Positions 1 through 12,416 of a stretch of 64,000 bases of DNA are shown here, piece by piece. The stretch is from positions 12,400,001 through 12,464,000 of the forward strand of contig WPIO01000007.1 of NCBI GenBank assembly GCA_009760855.2, given 5' to 3'. The translations under genes were made by a program, and so were the position numbers. Each line of letters begins with the position of its first letter. Position 1 is the first letter of the stretch. The notes under the pieces are model-generated. The model worked only from the letters and a program-made list of their open reading frames with translations, was not told the origin of the DNA and searched no databases. This DNA comes from Cristatella mucedo (Eukaryota > Bryozoa > Phylactolaemata > Cristatellidae).

Positions 1-1340
1 GAATTTCTGATCGAGCCTATTTAGTTGGCCTAGCCGCACTTGAACAGCTCTCTCGACCTTGACCTTGGCGGATATTTTCTTTATTAATTTGAACGAGGGC
101 GGCCTCAATTTAAGGCGGCTCAGTGAAAAGGCGTCCGGCTATATTTTCCAGATTGAGACTGATGTTAATTGTTCTCCGTTCCCGAATTTTAGCGACTAGG
201 AACAGATTATGCGGTTATCTATTTCCAAGGCTGCATGGCATATCTGCCAAGTACGCCGAGCCGTTATTAAATTCCCCCCAGTGACTGCCAAATTGTTTTG
301 CGAGTGAGCTTAATTTTTCTCTCAAACAGCGAAACTCTTCTCGAAATTCAATCAGTCTCTGGGTGACCTGCTAAATCTAGCAGATCATGGCTGCTATGCA
401 CTATTTGCAGTTCCTGAATTCTAACGGCTAGGAGCACATTAAGCGGCCACCTATTTCCATGGCTGCATAACGTATATTCCAAGTATGTCGGGCCGTTAAT
501 GAATACCTCACTTACAAAGTGTTTTGAGCGAGAATTTTTTCTGTAAAAATTGAAAGTCTACTTGAAGTTCAACCGATCTCTTTCATGGACTAATTACTTG
601 GAGAGATAGGGAACTGCTGCGCGCTAGAGAAGAACTTCATATTCGACTTCCGTATACTGACAAAACCTTTTGAAATCACGATAGCTAACGCTCCTAGTCA
701 CGAGCTTTCGGGCCAATGCGCACATGTGTACAATCACGAGTCGCGGAGTTATTCGAGGAGCGAGTCTTCCTTCAATAAAGCGGCAGAAACAACTGGACAT
801 GCGGCCGTGCATTTAAGGTAGTACAGTATGCCGTACGCCGTACAGTGTACCGAGACATTTCTCGTAGTCTACGTTTTTCTCAGCAAATAAGCTATTCAAG
901 ATTTAAAAGATGCAGGTTGCTTTTTAGCTACCAAAAGGCGCTGTCAAAATAGGAATTATCTTATCGAATGCAGGAGCATCCCATGCAACCCTTTACCCAG
1001 TTGCTGGTTTTCTTTATTGACCTAAAATGCGCATACGTACGGTAAATGCTGCCTAAAATAACCGGCTATGAAAATAGAGTTAATTGCAAATGGTACATTT
1101 TAATTTAGCTTTCACGGACCCCCCTCGGAAGCGTAGCGACCGCGTACCCCTTGACTCGAGATTAGCAGGCCGTGCTCTGGGACGCCCTAGAAGTCTGCAT
1201 TGCATCATTCACCTGAATTCACGCTTTTCAGAGGCGGAATCTACGGCGGAACTTTCGGCTGAAAGGGGCCGCGCTACTTCAGCAAAAGCCAGAAGAAAGT
1301 AAAGAGTGGTCTCGCTTCAGTGGTCTCGCTTGCATGAATG

Positions 1341-1341
<1 letters not shown>
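1..1341. other. Gene-free AT-rich stretch with a local tandem duplication
   Basis: No coding signal is visible. Positions about 178-345 and 412-575 are diverged copies of each other, spaced about 235 bp apart. Both hold the same order of words: a GAATTYTAR-like start, GCGACTAGGA versus GGCTAGGAGC, CTATTTCCA, GGCTGCAT, then GGCCGTTA. The rest of the stretch has no feature I can support. Confidence 0.5.

Positions 1342-1428
<87 letters not shown>
1342..1428 (+). repeat. Pure (CAG)29 trinucleotide repeat
   Basis: Twenty-nine uninterrupted CAG units by direct count. The tract is preceded by a 14-bp direct duplication (AGTGGTCTCGCTT-type) at 1307-1335. The minus strand reads as a leucine run in an open frame of no known family, so I see no proof that it is translated. 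Length and purity suggest an unstable, polymorphic tract. Confidence 0.95.
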
Positions 1429-1429
<1 letters not shown>

Positions 1430-2490
1430 GCCTGAGCGTGCCCGCAGTCAGCCAGCCAGCAACGACGCGTAGTCGATTGCTGCTCCGCTCGCCTGCATCG
1501 CGCGGTGTGGTGCAGCGCGAGGGCGTCCTTTATCTGGCGGGATAGCCTCCGGCGTCGCGCTTTCGAACTCTGGGTGAACAAGATTTTTTGTTTTTTACTA
1601 AAGATAACCTTGAAGCTGCTTCGGCGTGCAGCGCCAGGCTAGCTCTTTTTTTTTAGGAAGCAACAATCGGTCATAATCCGCGGTCGCCCGCGGCTTTTTT
1701 TGTTCTCGCCAGTAAGCAGTTTCATTCCGGCCGCCGCCTATCAGCCTTCTGTGCTGTTGCAGTGACCAGGCTGAGTAGCCAGATAGCAACCAGGGGCATC
1801 GAACATCGCGCTATCGCCGAATTACTTCGCGATCTGCAGAGCAAGGCCGAGAGATTAGGGTGCTCTAATTTTGAACCTGCTCCAGGTCAAGCCACGCCCC
1901 GCGATGGGCGGCTCTTATTTTGTGAAGAAACAATACCCCGTGCCCCATTCTGGACATTCTGGGTACCGCGAAGCTTTTCGGCGCATCTCCCGAGGAAAAA
2001 GACTAAAGACTTTATTTCTTTTTGCAGACGGGGTGACATGAGCCTGCAGGGATTCAATCGGGACGCGTCTTTCGCCCGCTGCTACTCGAATCTCGTTTGC
2101 GGCTGCCGTCATCGATTATCTCATCGATTATCGTCGATTATCATCGGTTCCTGTATCGCGCGACTCTCACGAGTCGCGCGCTTCATTATTTCAGGCTTTT
2201 GATGTTACATACGCTAGCGTCGATAGCGAGGCAGTTACGCGGCTGGCGTGCAGATAGAGCGAACCCACCCCGTCTCTTGCAAATCGCATATCGCCGATAT
2301 AGCATATCGCCGACTTAATCATCAGGCAGTTAGAGGCTGAGGCTGAACCGGAGTTGGAGATTCTCACTCGTAGGGGGCCGATTTACAGTGTTTGTGAGGC
2401 TCGGACGCCACCCCTCGCTCAGCTACCGTCTGCGTGCGCGCATTGGAAGCTACGGCTGTTGTCTAGAGTCTCGACCTGCTCGAGCGGCCG
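1429..2490. other. Non-coding stretch with short repeated words
   Basis: No gene recognised. Positions 1679-1739 are repeated at 3570-3630 (see that entry). ATCGATTATC-like words recur at 2110-2145, and ATATCGCCGA words at 2285-2315. Confidence 0.35.
1679..1739 (+). repeat. Dispersed duplicate, copy 1
   Basis: A GCGG-CGCCCGCG word, then a T7 run, TGTTCTCGCC, GTAARCA and a GCCGCCGCC run occur here and again at 3570-3630. They share order and spacing and are roughly 80% identical by eye. Both copies sit at the edges of GC-rich blocks. Confidence 0.55.
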
Positions 2491-3720
2491 CTACAGTTCG
2501 CACAGGAATCTTCGAGCTCGCGGCGGGGCCACGGCGTCGCGTCGCGCGCAGGCCGTCGATGGTCATCGCGGCGGCCGGGTAGCGAGATTACCGATCGCTG
2601 GCGGATGGCGCGACCGGGCTACGATTAGGTAAGCGTGCTGCAACGTGCGAAAGGATTTCGCCTAGGCTGCAGCGACTGCGCAAGCTACCGGATTCTGGCC
2701 AAGCCACCCGGCGACGGCGGCGGCGGCGGCGGAAGAAGATCGCCTGCACCACCGCGGTGCGCCGGCGTCGGTCGGCCAGCGGATTCAGCGGCTGGGCTGC
2801 GGCGCGCCCCTTCCTCCAGCCGCGTTCCCGGAGCCGGCGAGCCGAAGTCTGGCAGGTGCGGCAGACGGTTATCGCCGTCTGCCGCGCTCCGCGCGGCCCT
2901 CGCGCGCGCCGTCGCCGCGGGTAGTAGACGCATCTTACGGCAGCGACCCCGGCAGCAGCGAACGCTTCTTCAGTCTCCAGGTCAGGCATCGGCGTGGCAG
3001 CGCGGCGGCGTCGTCGCGAGCGAAGGAGTCGCCGCGCGCCGAGCGAGGGCCCGTCGGGCGCGCGGCGCGTGCCAGTGAGCGAGGGACCGCAAACCTTCGG
3101 TAGCGGACGAGCGTGCCGCCTCCCTTCGTCGTTGCAAAGCGCGCATCGCTTTAGCATTGCGTCGCCCGCCAGGAGACAGGCGGTGGCAACGTCTCGCCTT
3201 CTGGCCGCCGCGAGCGCGCCTCCCGCCGCGAAACAGCGACGCGCTCGCAGTGGCCACGTCGGGTCGGTTGCCACGCGGTGGCAGTCGCGGTGGTGGTCGC
3301 GGTGGCCACGCAGTGGCGAGTCGACTCGTCGGCGAGGCGACTGCACGCGCCATTCGTTGCCCCCCAAGCGAGAGATCTCGCGCGCGGCAGATCGACGGCC
3401 GGAAAGCGAGCGCCGTGCGCCCGAGTCGCCCGGGAGCACGGCGCTCGGCGGTCCCCCGGGCCTGCGGTCCCCGGCGAGCGGCGACGGGCGAGCGGGCACT
3501 GTGGGAGCGGCCTTTGTAGGAGTCGGCGGGCCGTCGTGTTTGCTCGGCGCTTCGTCCAACGACTTTAGCCGCGGCCGCCCGCGCTTTTTTTGTTCTCGCC
3601 GGTAAACATTTTCAGTCTGACCGCCGCCGCCGCCGCCGCCGGCCGCCTAGCATCTTCGACTGTTCGCACGCTTCGGTAGCGCAGCGGCTCGTCGGAAGCG
3701 GGCGCTCATTGTTCGCCGCC
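2490..3720. other. CpG-dense GC-rich block
   Basis: The block is extremely rich in CG dinucleotides and is open in several frames on both strands at once. That is expected from the scarcity of stop codons in such sequence and is not evidence of coding. None of the readings resembles a known protein. A CpG-island promoter or an untranslated first exon is the likeliest role (inference). Confidence 0.4.
3570..3630 (+). repeat. Dispersed duplicate, copy 2
   Basis: Second copy of the 1679-1739 element. Here it runs into a longer (GCC)n tract. Confidence 0.55.
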
Positions 3721-3750
3721 GTCAACGCCGCCGCCGCCGTCGCCGCTCGG

Positions 3751-3797
3751 CGGACGGACGGACGGACGGACGGACGGACGGACGGACGGACGGACGG
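3751..3797 (+). repeat. (GGAC)n tetranucleotide repeat
   Basis: About eleven perfect GGAC units, next to (GCC)n sequence. Confidence 0.95.
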
Positions 3798-4109
3798 GGC
3801 AGCGACGGCGCCCGTCCTAGGCCGTCGTTCGTTCGCAGCTTCAGGGTCGCATGCGAGAAGAAAGCGCTCCTACCGTTCGCCGTTACCCGGTAAGCGCGCT
3901 ATCGATCGTCGCTTCCGCGCTCGCTCGCTGGGAGAGAGGGCCTCAAATCGCGTCTGCGGCTGAGGGCTCGCGCTCGCCACGCGCACGCGAATTAGAAGCA
4001 ACGCTCGCCGCGCGAAGTCGGGATGAGAGATAGAGCGGTGCGGCTGCACAGATACGGACGGATAGCAATACTTGGATACGATTGAGTATAAGGCACATAC
4101 ACGAAGACC

Positions 4110-5975
<1,866 letters not shown>

Positions 5976-5979
5976 CTTG

Positions 5980-7257
5980 CTCTACTCCTATCTCAGTGGG
6001 AGACTCCAGAGTAATGACGTGAATGGACAAAGATCATCTGAAGTACCTCTGAAATATGGAGTACCTCAGGGCTCAGTGCTAGGTCCGGTTCTTTTCACGG
6101 TTTATACTCTGCCTCTTGCTGATGTGATTGCCAAGCACAATCTAGGCTTTCACTTCTATGCGGATGACACTCAGTTGTACCTTTGCTTTGATCCCTCCCA
6201 GCCTTCGAGCACCTCAAATTCTCTAAACTCACTAGCTGCATGCATTGATGACATCCGCACATGGATGGCAGCAAATTTTCTAAAACTTAACGATGATAAA
6301 ACTAACTTACTAGTTATGGGCAAACCCAGTGTGATCCAGAGATTGGAAAGGCTGACTCTCAAAATTGGCTCTGCCAGCATATCTCCAGTTGAATCAGCTC
6401 GAAATCTAGGTGTCATATTCCAAAGCGACCTCTCGTTAGACGAACATATCAGCTCCATAGTCAAATCTGCCTATTTTCAGCTTCATAACATTGCTAAAAT
6501 TCGGGCCTGTTTAGATAAAGATACCACGTCCAAGTTAGTCCATGCATTCGTGACATCCCGTTTCGACTTCTGCAACTCACTGCTTACTGGCCTACCAGCA
6601 TGTGCGATCAGGCGATTGCAGCTGGTGCAAAACTCTGCAGCTAGGCTTGTCTGTCGTGAGCGTCGCAGTTGCCACATTACTCCACTTCTCGCCGACCTGC
6701 ACTGGCTACCAGTCAAGCAACGGATTGACTTCAAGGTTTTGTCGCTCACTTTTAGGTCCCTTCATTCTATGGCTCCAGCCTATCTGTCAGATATACTACC
6801 CCATCAGGCCAAGCATCGTACCACCTGCTTTTTGGAATCCAGCAGTCTACAAATACCTCGTGCAAACCTTAAATCCTTTGGAGACCGTGCATTTAGTTCG
6901 TATGCTCCCATAGCCTGGAACTCCCTCCCGACCTGCGTCAGAACATCCCCTGACCTGACCACATTTAAAAGGAACCTAAAAACACACCTATTTAGGACAG
7001 CAGTTAGTGGATGCCTGTGATTCGTCCTTGATGTGCTTATGCGTGCTGACACTGTGCATGCTGCCACTAACCACATTTGCATGCTGACCCTGTGCACGTC
7101 GCCCCTAACCATGTTATTCAGTTCGTTTGCTTTTTTCAAGCATGATTTTACTCACCATTCAATTGCATTTCACTCTACAGCAAATGTAAAGCGCCTAGAA
7201 AGAGATTAAGTTCTCTGAGGGCGCTTTATCAAGTGAATTATTATTATTATTATTACT
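5980..7257 (+). mobile_element. CR1/L2-type LINE, family A, 5'-truncated copy
   Basis: The open frame 5977-7020 (about 345 codons) covers the palm, thumb and C-terminal part of a LINE reverse transcriptase. Visible in order: GVPQGSVLGP (motif around RT block 4), the catalytic YADDTQLYL box, FLKLNDDKT, then the family's [11 protein letters not shown]-terminal motif. The endonuclease and RT N-terminus are missing, so this is a typical 5'-truncated copy. After the stop, the 3' UTR ends with the family A signature (CGCCTAGAAAGAGATTAAG, then TCTGAGGGCGC) and an (ATT)n tail near 7240-7257. It is one of the best preserved family A copies here. Confidence 0.9.
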
Positions 7258-7660
7258 CGTGCGTGCCAATATTCGATGCAGCAGTAACCGCAGCAGCAAG
7301 GTACTTGAGGAGCGTGTCGCTGGAATGAACGCGAAAAATAATGTTTCTTCCTCTTCCGCTCTTCCTTTTCCCTCTTCCGCTGGGTCATTTCGTACTCTTC
7401 CAAGCCGGCAACAGGCCGGCAAGCCTCGATTGTTACGCGACGCGACGGTATGAAATACGACATCTGGGCATGAAACACTACTCCTTAGTGCCAGTGAATA
7501 TTTGGGTCGACTGTTTTTTCTTCTCATTTAAAGATTGTGCGCGTTAGCGTTACACTGCTGCTTGCCCTGTCCGCCGTACTCTTAAATAGTACGCCGACAT
7601 TTCAGTGCGGGCCTCCGTTACACAGCAGAGATAAATCCATTCGATGAGAATGGCCCGGAA
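7258..7660. other. No gene seen
   Basis: Only short unconvincing open frames. A TCTTCC-rich stretch lies at 7340-7385. Confidence 0.3.
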
Positions 7661-7664
7661 ATAA

Positions 7665-7790
7665 TGATATAATGGATCTTTCATTTGTAGAGCACCTTAA
7701 GAGAACTTAATCTCTACCCAGGCGCTCGACATATGCCCCGCGGCTCAAGTCCACTACCTCGGTCGCTATAGGCGGGCAGCCCTACCTCTG
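7665..7790 (-). mobile_element. SINE with LINE-A-like tail, truncated and diverged
   Basis: On the minus strand a tRNA-like head remnant (ending in a CGAGCC-type box B remnant) is followed by CATATGTCGAGCGCC and AGAGATTAAGTTCTC. This is the tail shared with family A LINEs and with the better copies at 8870-9025 and 56095-56250. Confidence 0.5.
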
Positions 7791-7959
7791 GGCCAAAGCT
7801 CGAACGTGACGGCTTTTAGTCCACGAGAATCCGGTTATGCTTAAGAGAAAGTTTTCCAAAGTTATCCCGGGACCGCGCTGCAGCGCGATGCGGCGGTGGA
7901 TACCCACGAGAAGCTAGTCTAAGCGAATCTAAATGGCAAAGGAATAGATACGTCAGCCA

Positions 7960-8510
7960 AAAGACTTGCCAACCAAGACGGCTGGCTGTGGCTGTTACAG
8001 ACCACCCATCTCGGCAGTCACGATGGAAAAGCAAACTAGCGCAACCGTTAGCCGATTCAAAGGCCTCGTTCGCATCAGCGCAGCAGCATTTAGCGGCCTT
8101 CGACTCGCATTCGGCGGGCAATGCAGGCTTGTCTGCAGCGATACTCAAACCCGCGACCAGGGTTCCGCGAGCACGCTGACTGCGCCCAGAGTGCGCTCCG
8201 ACGGTACGCTCGAGTGCCGGCTGTTACGGGTCGTTGAGTCGTCGGGAGAAAAAAACCAAACGAGAAGGAGACGCTTTTACAGCGCGAGCTCCGCCGCGAT
8301 CCAGCGGTCGCTCATTCGCTCGCGTCTGTCACCGGACCGAAGACCGACAGCGGACGCCGGTTCGTCACCGCCGCCGCCGCCGCCGCCGCGCTTCGAAGGT
8401 GCTCGGAGCGCCGCAGCGCCGCCGTCGACCCGAGGCGCATTCGTTAAGTTCAAGGCCGCTTACCTCGGTGCCGCCGGTGCAACCGGCTGCGCCGGTGCGC
8501 TGGGTTAATG
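7960..8510. other. CpG-rich block
   Basis: GC-rich, with a (GCC)n tract near 8370-8388. The frame open from 7966 to 8508 has no family resemblance that I can see. Possible promoter or 5' exon region. Confidence 0.3.
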
Positions 8511-8869
8511 CAGAGGCGAAGCCAGGGGGTTTGGGGCGGAGGTGTTGGCAGCTGCCAGCCCTGGCCTGCTAGGCGGGGGACGAGTCTGACACCCAATCGG
8601 GCGGCCAGCGGCCACGAAAGCGCGGTCGCTGGCCCCCTTGATGCTGGGCCAGGCTGCACGACACTAAAAGGCGCGGGTGTGTTGTATCTTGTTGCTAGTA
8701 TTTCCAGCCGCGGCCGCCCCCTGCTATCCCAGTTGCTCCAATCGTTATAGCATCATAGTAAAATCCGCCAGCTCGTGTCATTTCAAGAGTAAAAGAAATA
8801 TTATTAAGAATGTTATTCATGTCTGCACAGAACCTAGATAAGGTCCTTCAAGGACTCGACGTTAATTAA

Positions 8870-9025
8870 TGCGGAGCTGGTTTGGTCCAGCAGTTAAGGT
8901 GCTCGCCCCGACCAAGGTCTGTCTGAGGTCGCAGGCTCGAGCCCCGTGGCATATGTGAAGCTCCTGAATAGAGATTAAGTTCTCTTGGGGTGCAATACAA
9001 ATGAATTATATTTAATATTATATTA
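8870..9025 (+). mobile_element. tRNA-derived SINE with LINE-A tail (SINE-1)
   Basis: The head resembles a tRNA: box A-like TGGTCCAGCAGTTAAGG and box B-like GGCTCGAGCCCC. It is followed by CATATGTGAAGCTCCTGAATAG, AGATTAAGTTCTC and a GGGGTGCAATA-type end. The end matches the 3' terminus of family A LINEs (AGAGATTAAGTTCTCTGAGG). Sharing a 3' end with a CR1/L2 LINE is the known hallmark of a SINE mobilised by that LINE. Confidence 0.75.
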
Positions 9026-9445
9026 ATAAAAGTTTGGAAGCGCCCATTTAGTCGCGCAGTACACCGGCGTTCAGCAAGAGCTAGCGCGTAGCTGACAATT
9101 TAAAGCCGAAGCTCAATAGCGCTCAGCTGAACGCCGCCGTAGGAGCCGCAGTTTCGATAACTCGCTGTGCGGCAGAGGAGCACTGGACACGCGGCTGCGC
9201 AGGGGTAGCGGAATCGTTCTGGAAGCGAACTTATTTTTCGGCTTCCAGCCCTTCGGCAGACGGAAGCTGATCGTTACATGCGTGTTTTGAAACGACCGAG
9301 CACTCTCAGCAGCAGTTGGCCTGCACGTAGCCCGTATGTCTTCTGTGAACAGGATGTATCGATCGCAGGTGAATGCTGGCCAGCAGACTATGGCTGTACC
9401 TCGTCCTCTGAAAATCAATACCCATCCGGTCGCCCCATTGCAAGG
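9026..9445. other. No gene seen
   Basis: No supported feature. Confidence 0.3.
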
Positions 9446-9449
9446 TTTA

Positions 9450-9605
9450 TAATGATAAATAATGCAACATTTGTAAAGCGCCCTCAGAGAACTTGATCTC
9501 TTTCTTGGAACTTTACATATGTTTTAAAGTAAGCTTGATCAAATGGTTAGTGGTAACTTGCGCAGTGCCAAAAAGCATAATATGATTAGGGGTAACGTGA
9601 AAAGT
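9450..9605 (-). mobile_element. LINE family A, 3' tail fragment
   Basis: Plus-strand text CAACATTTGTAAAGCGCCC, then AGAGAACTTGATCTC and GGTTAGTGGTAACTTG, is the reverse complement of the family A 3' UTR. Confidence 0.75.
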
Positions 9606-9639
9606 ATTTCTCCCTGGGCGAACTGAAAACGCGGTGCTC

Positions 9640-10315
9640 CCTTATGATTCTACAGTGGGGAACGGACTTCTGCGAGTTTCTGCGTGCGCCGCACGCGCCC
9701 TACACCTACAGATCGACGGGAAATGCAGAAGAGAGATCTCCTGCGACCTTGGCGAAGGCGCACCGCGTCAAACTAGCGGCGCGAATCGATGTCGTTGGAG
9801 CCGCACGCGACGGCTGTCTCCAGCGTCTCCTCCGCGCACCTCTCCCTAGGCCTCTGCGGGGCGGGAGGCGGCGGTGCAGGGCACGCGCGCGAGAAGAGAA
9901 AATAAAGTGGGCGGGGCGCTGGCACCGACGCGCCAAGAAGGGTCAACGAGTGTGGAGAAGGAGCGACCTCGTGTCAGCGAGGCCGGCGGTGCTGCGGCGG
10001 CAGCACGTGCGCCGCCGCCGCCGCCGACGCCGCAGCGCCGGCCTCGGGTGCTCTGGCGACTGCCTGCGAATTGTGGCCGCTGCGGGAGTCCGCACGTGAC
10101 CGCGAGACGGCCGCAAGGCGCGAGCGTGATCCAGGAGGGCGGGCGTGCGCCGCGAACGTGCGCGCCGACACGGGCGCAGCTGCACGCCTTTCTAGCAAGT
10201 ACTGCTGGCAGGCCGCGCGTCAGTCAGCGTCTGCGGCCGTCGGCCTTGCCCGGCATCGACTTTTTGGCCTCGCGCTGTGCAAACACACCGACCTCTATTG
10301 TAGCGCCTGCGAGTG
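9640..10315. other. CpG-dense GC-rich block
   Basis: Open in several frames on both strands with no recognisable protein. Contains (GCC)n near 10011-10025. Possible CpG island. Confidence 0.35.
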
Positions 10316-10317
10316 AG

Positions 10318-10382
10318 TGCTTAGAATGAGATTCAGCTCTCCGAGGGCGCTATGTAAATGTATTATTATAATTATCATTAGC
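10318..10382 (+). mobile_element. LINE-A/SINE-1 type 3' tail fragment
   Basis: AGATTCAGCTCTCCGAGGGCG followed by CTATGTAAATG and ATT-rich sequence matches the shared LINE A/SINE-1 end. No body remains. Confidence 0.6.
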
Positions 10383-10435
10383 ATCTGGGTGCATAAGTGA
10401 GTGATGACATGGTGCGTGATGACGCTCGACGGCGG

Positions 10436-10532
10436 CGGCAAGTGCCAGTAGACCGGACGCGTGGCTACGGCTGAACGGCATGGGTGTGCCAGTAGACTTG
10501 ACGCGTGGCTACGGCTGAACGGCACGGGTGGG
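10436..10532 (+). repeat. Tandem duplication of about 50 bp
   Basis: The word GCGTGGCTACGGCTGAACGG, preceded by GTGCCAGTAGAC and followed by a CA-GGG end, occurs twice in a row. Confidence 0.8.
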
Positions 10533-10663
10533 GGCGGTACATGTATCGGACGCTTTTTCAGAGAGGGGAGAACGGAGGGTGAGGGGGAGGGCGGCGGTAG
10601 CGTGACGCAGACCAATCCTGGTTGGATTACGAGAGCGAACCGACGGTCCTGACGAGCTGCAAT

Positions 10664-11425
10664 GCAAGGCATTGTATCTCCGTTTGTTGCTCCACAAAGC
10701 CACACGGACCGCGTGCGTTCCACGAAGGAGAGTTTTCTATAGCGCACTCAAAGCCTAAGCGGCTTTCGGTGCAGATGCGGCAGCCAACGAACTGCGTCTC
10801 AGGCCACGAAGAGAAAGTGAGAAGCATAGCAGACGCTGCCAGGGTGCAGGCTACGGAGTGAGAAGTAGCAGCTCAGGACGGCTGGAAAGGATGTGCCTCA
10901 AGTCGGCAGCAAGAGAGTGCAAGTCGTCGTGCGAGAGCCGTGAGATTTCCACAGACTTGCAGAGCAAAAGCTTCTGTCACCCGCGGTCTTTAAGCCCAGG
11001 AGGTAAGTAAGGTGCTCGCTCTTCTCAGCCGTGGTAATGAGTTCGAATCCTGCAGTGAGCGATCCTTTATTTGCCAAATGCGAGCGGTGGCGATAGTCGT
11101 CAAGGCTCTTCTTCCGCTACACAAATGAGGTTGTTAAAGCAGTTATTATTTTTATTAAAATTTTTTCTAAGCGCCGGACCGGAACAGCTAATGCATTGTC
11201 AATAGAGGGCTTGAGGGCATGAGAAGACTAACGCTGGTGCAGCCGTTTGGCGAGGTACAAGGAAGCCAAGTCAGGTCAGCGGGCCAGGTCTTGTGAGTCA
11301 GAGTAAGAACTTTGCTCTGTAAGTTTGATCAACGGGAAGCTATCGCAGCTCCGTCAGCAAAGGAGACACGTAGCTGACCCTCTTGGATCTGTACTTTCTG
11401 ACGTCTTGCAGTTGGCGACGGCTCC
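10664..11425 (-). mobile_element. LINE family B 3' fragment split by a SINE
   Basis: Plus-strand text from TGTATCTCCG through CACAGCCTAAG-like words to CAAAGGAGACACG matches, in the same order, the better preserved family B copy at 53340-55000 (minus). The match breaks at about 10995 and resumes at about 11165. Between those points lies the SINE at 10996-11168. Reading frames are broken. Confidence 0.75.
10996..11168 (+). mobile_element. tRNA-derived SINE-2 nested in LINE B
   Basis: tRNA-like head (GGAGGTAAGTAAGGTGCTCG, box B GAGTTCGAATCC). It is followed by the SINE-2 body: TGCAGTGAGCGATCC, GCGGTGGCGATAG, AAGGCTCTTCT and CTACACAAATGAGG. Flanking TTAAGC and CTAAGC look like the target-site duplication in the interrupted LINE. 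Confidence 0.75.
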
Positions 11426-12381
11426 TGCTGGGCAGAACGTACGCCGGCCGATGCGCCAATGCGAAGCAGAGGTCAGAAGTCAGCGCTCGCTGTTCGACGG
11501 GACCGCCGCGTCTTTTGAACGGGGAATCGCCAGCGCTGAGTTTTGCGAAAATGCCTTTACGAAACGCCCTAGAAAGAGCGTGCCGACCAGCCTTCCTGAA
11601 CCGGAAAGACTGCCACGTCGTCAGCGCTCACGCACGCTGCGCTGCCTAGATCGCCCACCGTCGTTCTCGCTCTGCGTCGAGGCATTTTGTGGCCCCCCCC
11701 CAGCGCGTAGATGCGCTAGTCAGCTCGTCGCCCGGGCAAACTTCCGGCGGCCGTTGCGGCGTAAGGGCAGGGAGGCTCTCTCGACCGATGCGCTATAGCT
11801 ATAGCGGAGCGCGAACGAGCCCCGCGGAGGCTGTGACTCCAAGTACGCCGACCGCTCGCGCGCGCTCGCCGAGCGCACGCGAGCGCACTCTCCGAGCAGC
11901 GCTGCGCTGACGGTTGTTGAAATAACTTCGCCAAAGCGAGAGCGATCGACACGCTGCCGCCCGAAGGAAGCGACGGAAGCGAGGCTTCTCGAGCGAACGC
12001 GCCCGTCTCGCGTGGAAGCCGGAGGCGCACGACGCCCTCTAGCGACGGGAAGTTACGTCCTGCCGAGAGTACTCGCTGCCGCCGGCTGTGCGAGGCTCGC
12101 CCGCTGGTTTCGCTCGGACTGGCGCGACGCCAGAGTGAATGAGGTCTGCGCTGAGAGAATAGACGCGGCAAATACGCAGGCTGCTGACGTTGAAGCGGCG
12201 GCCGGCTCCGAGTGGATCAAAGTGACCGCTGGGCACGCCGCCGGCTTGGGCAAACAGCCGCCGCGAAGCGGCGTTCTGCCAACTAGTTCTAGTTGCATGT
12301 CAATTTTACTACCGCTGATCTTCATGCACAGCTCTCTCCCTCTTTCTCTGTCTCACTTTTTCCCTCTGTCTGTCTGTCTGC

Positions 12382-12416
<35 letters not shown>

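Noticed and set aside
1279-1581. Minus-strand ORF with a long leucine run
   Set aside because: It is only the translation of the (CAG)29 repeat, with no family resemblance or gene structure.
2588-3605. Large overlapping ORFs on both strands
   Set aside because: GC-rich DNA has few stop codons, so long frames arise by chance in several registers. None shows domains or splice logic.
5977-7020. 347-codon ORF as a host gene
   Set aside because: It is the C-terminal part of a LINE reverse transcriptase with YADD box and LINE tail.
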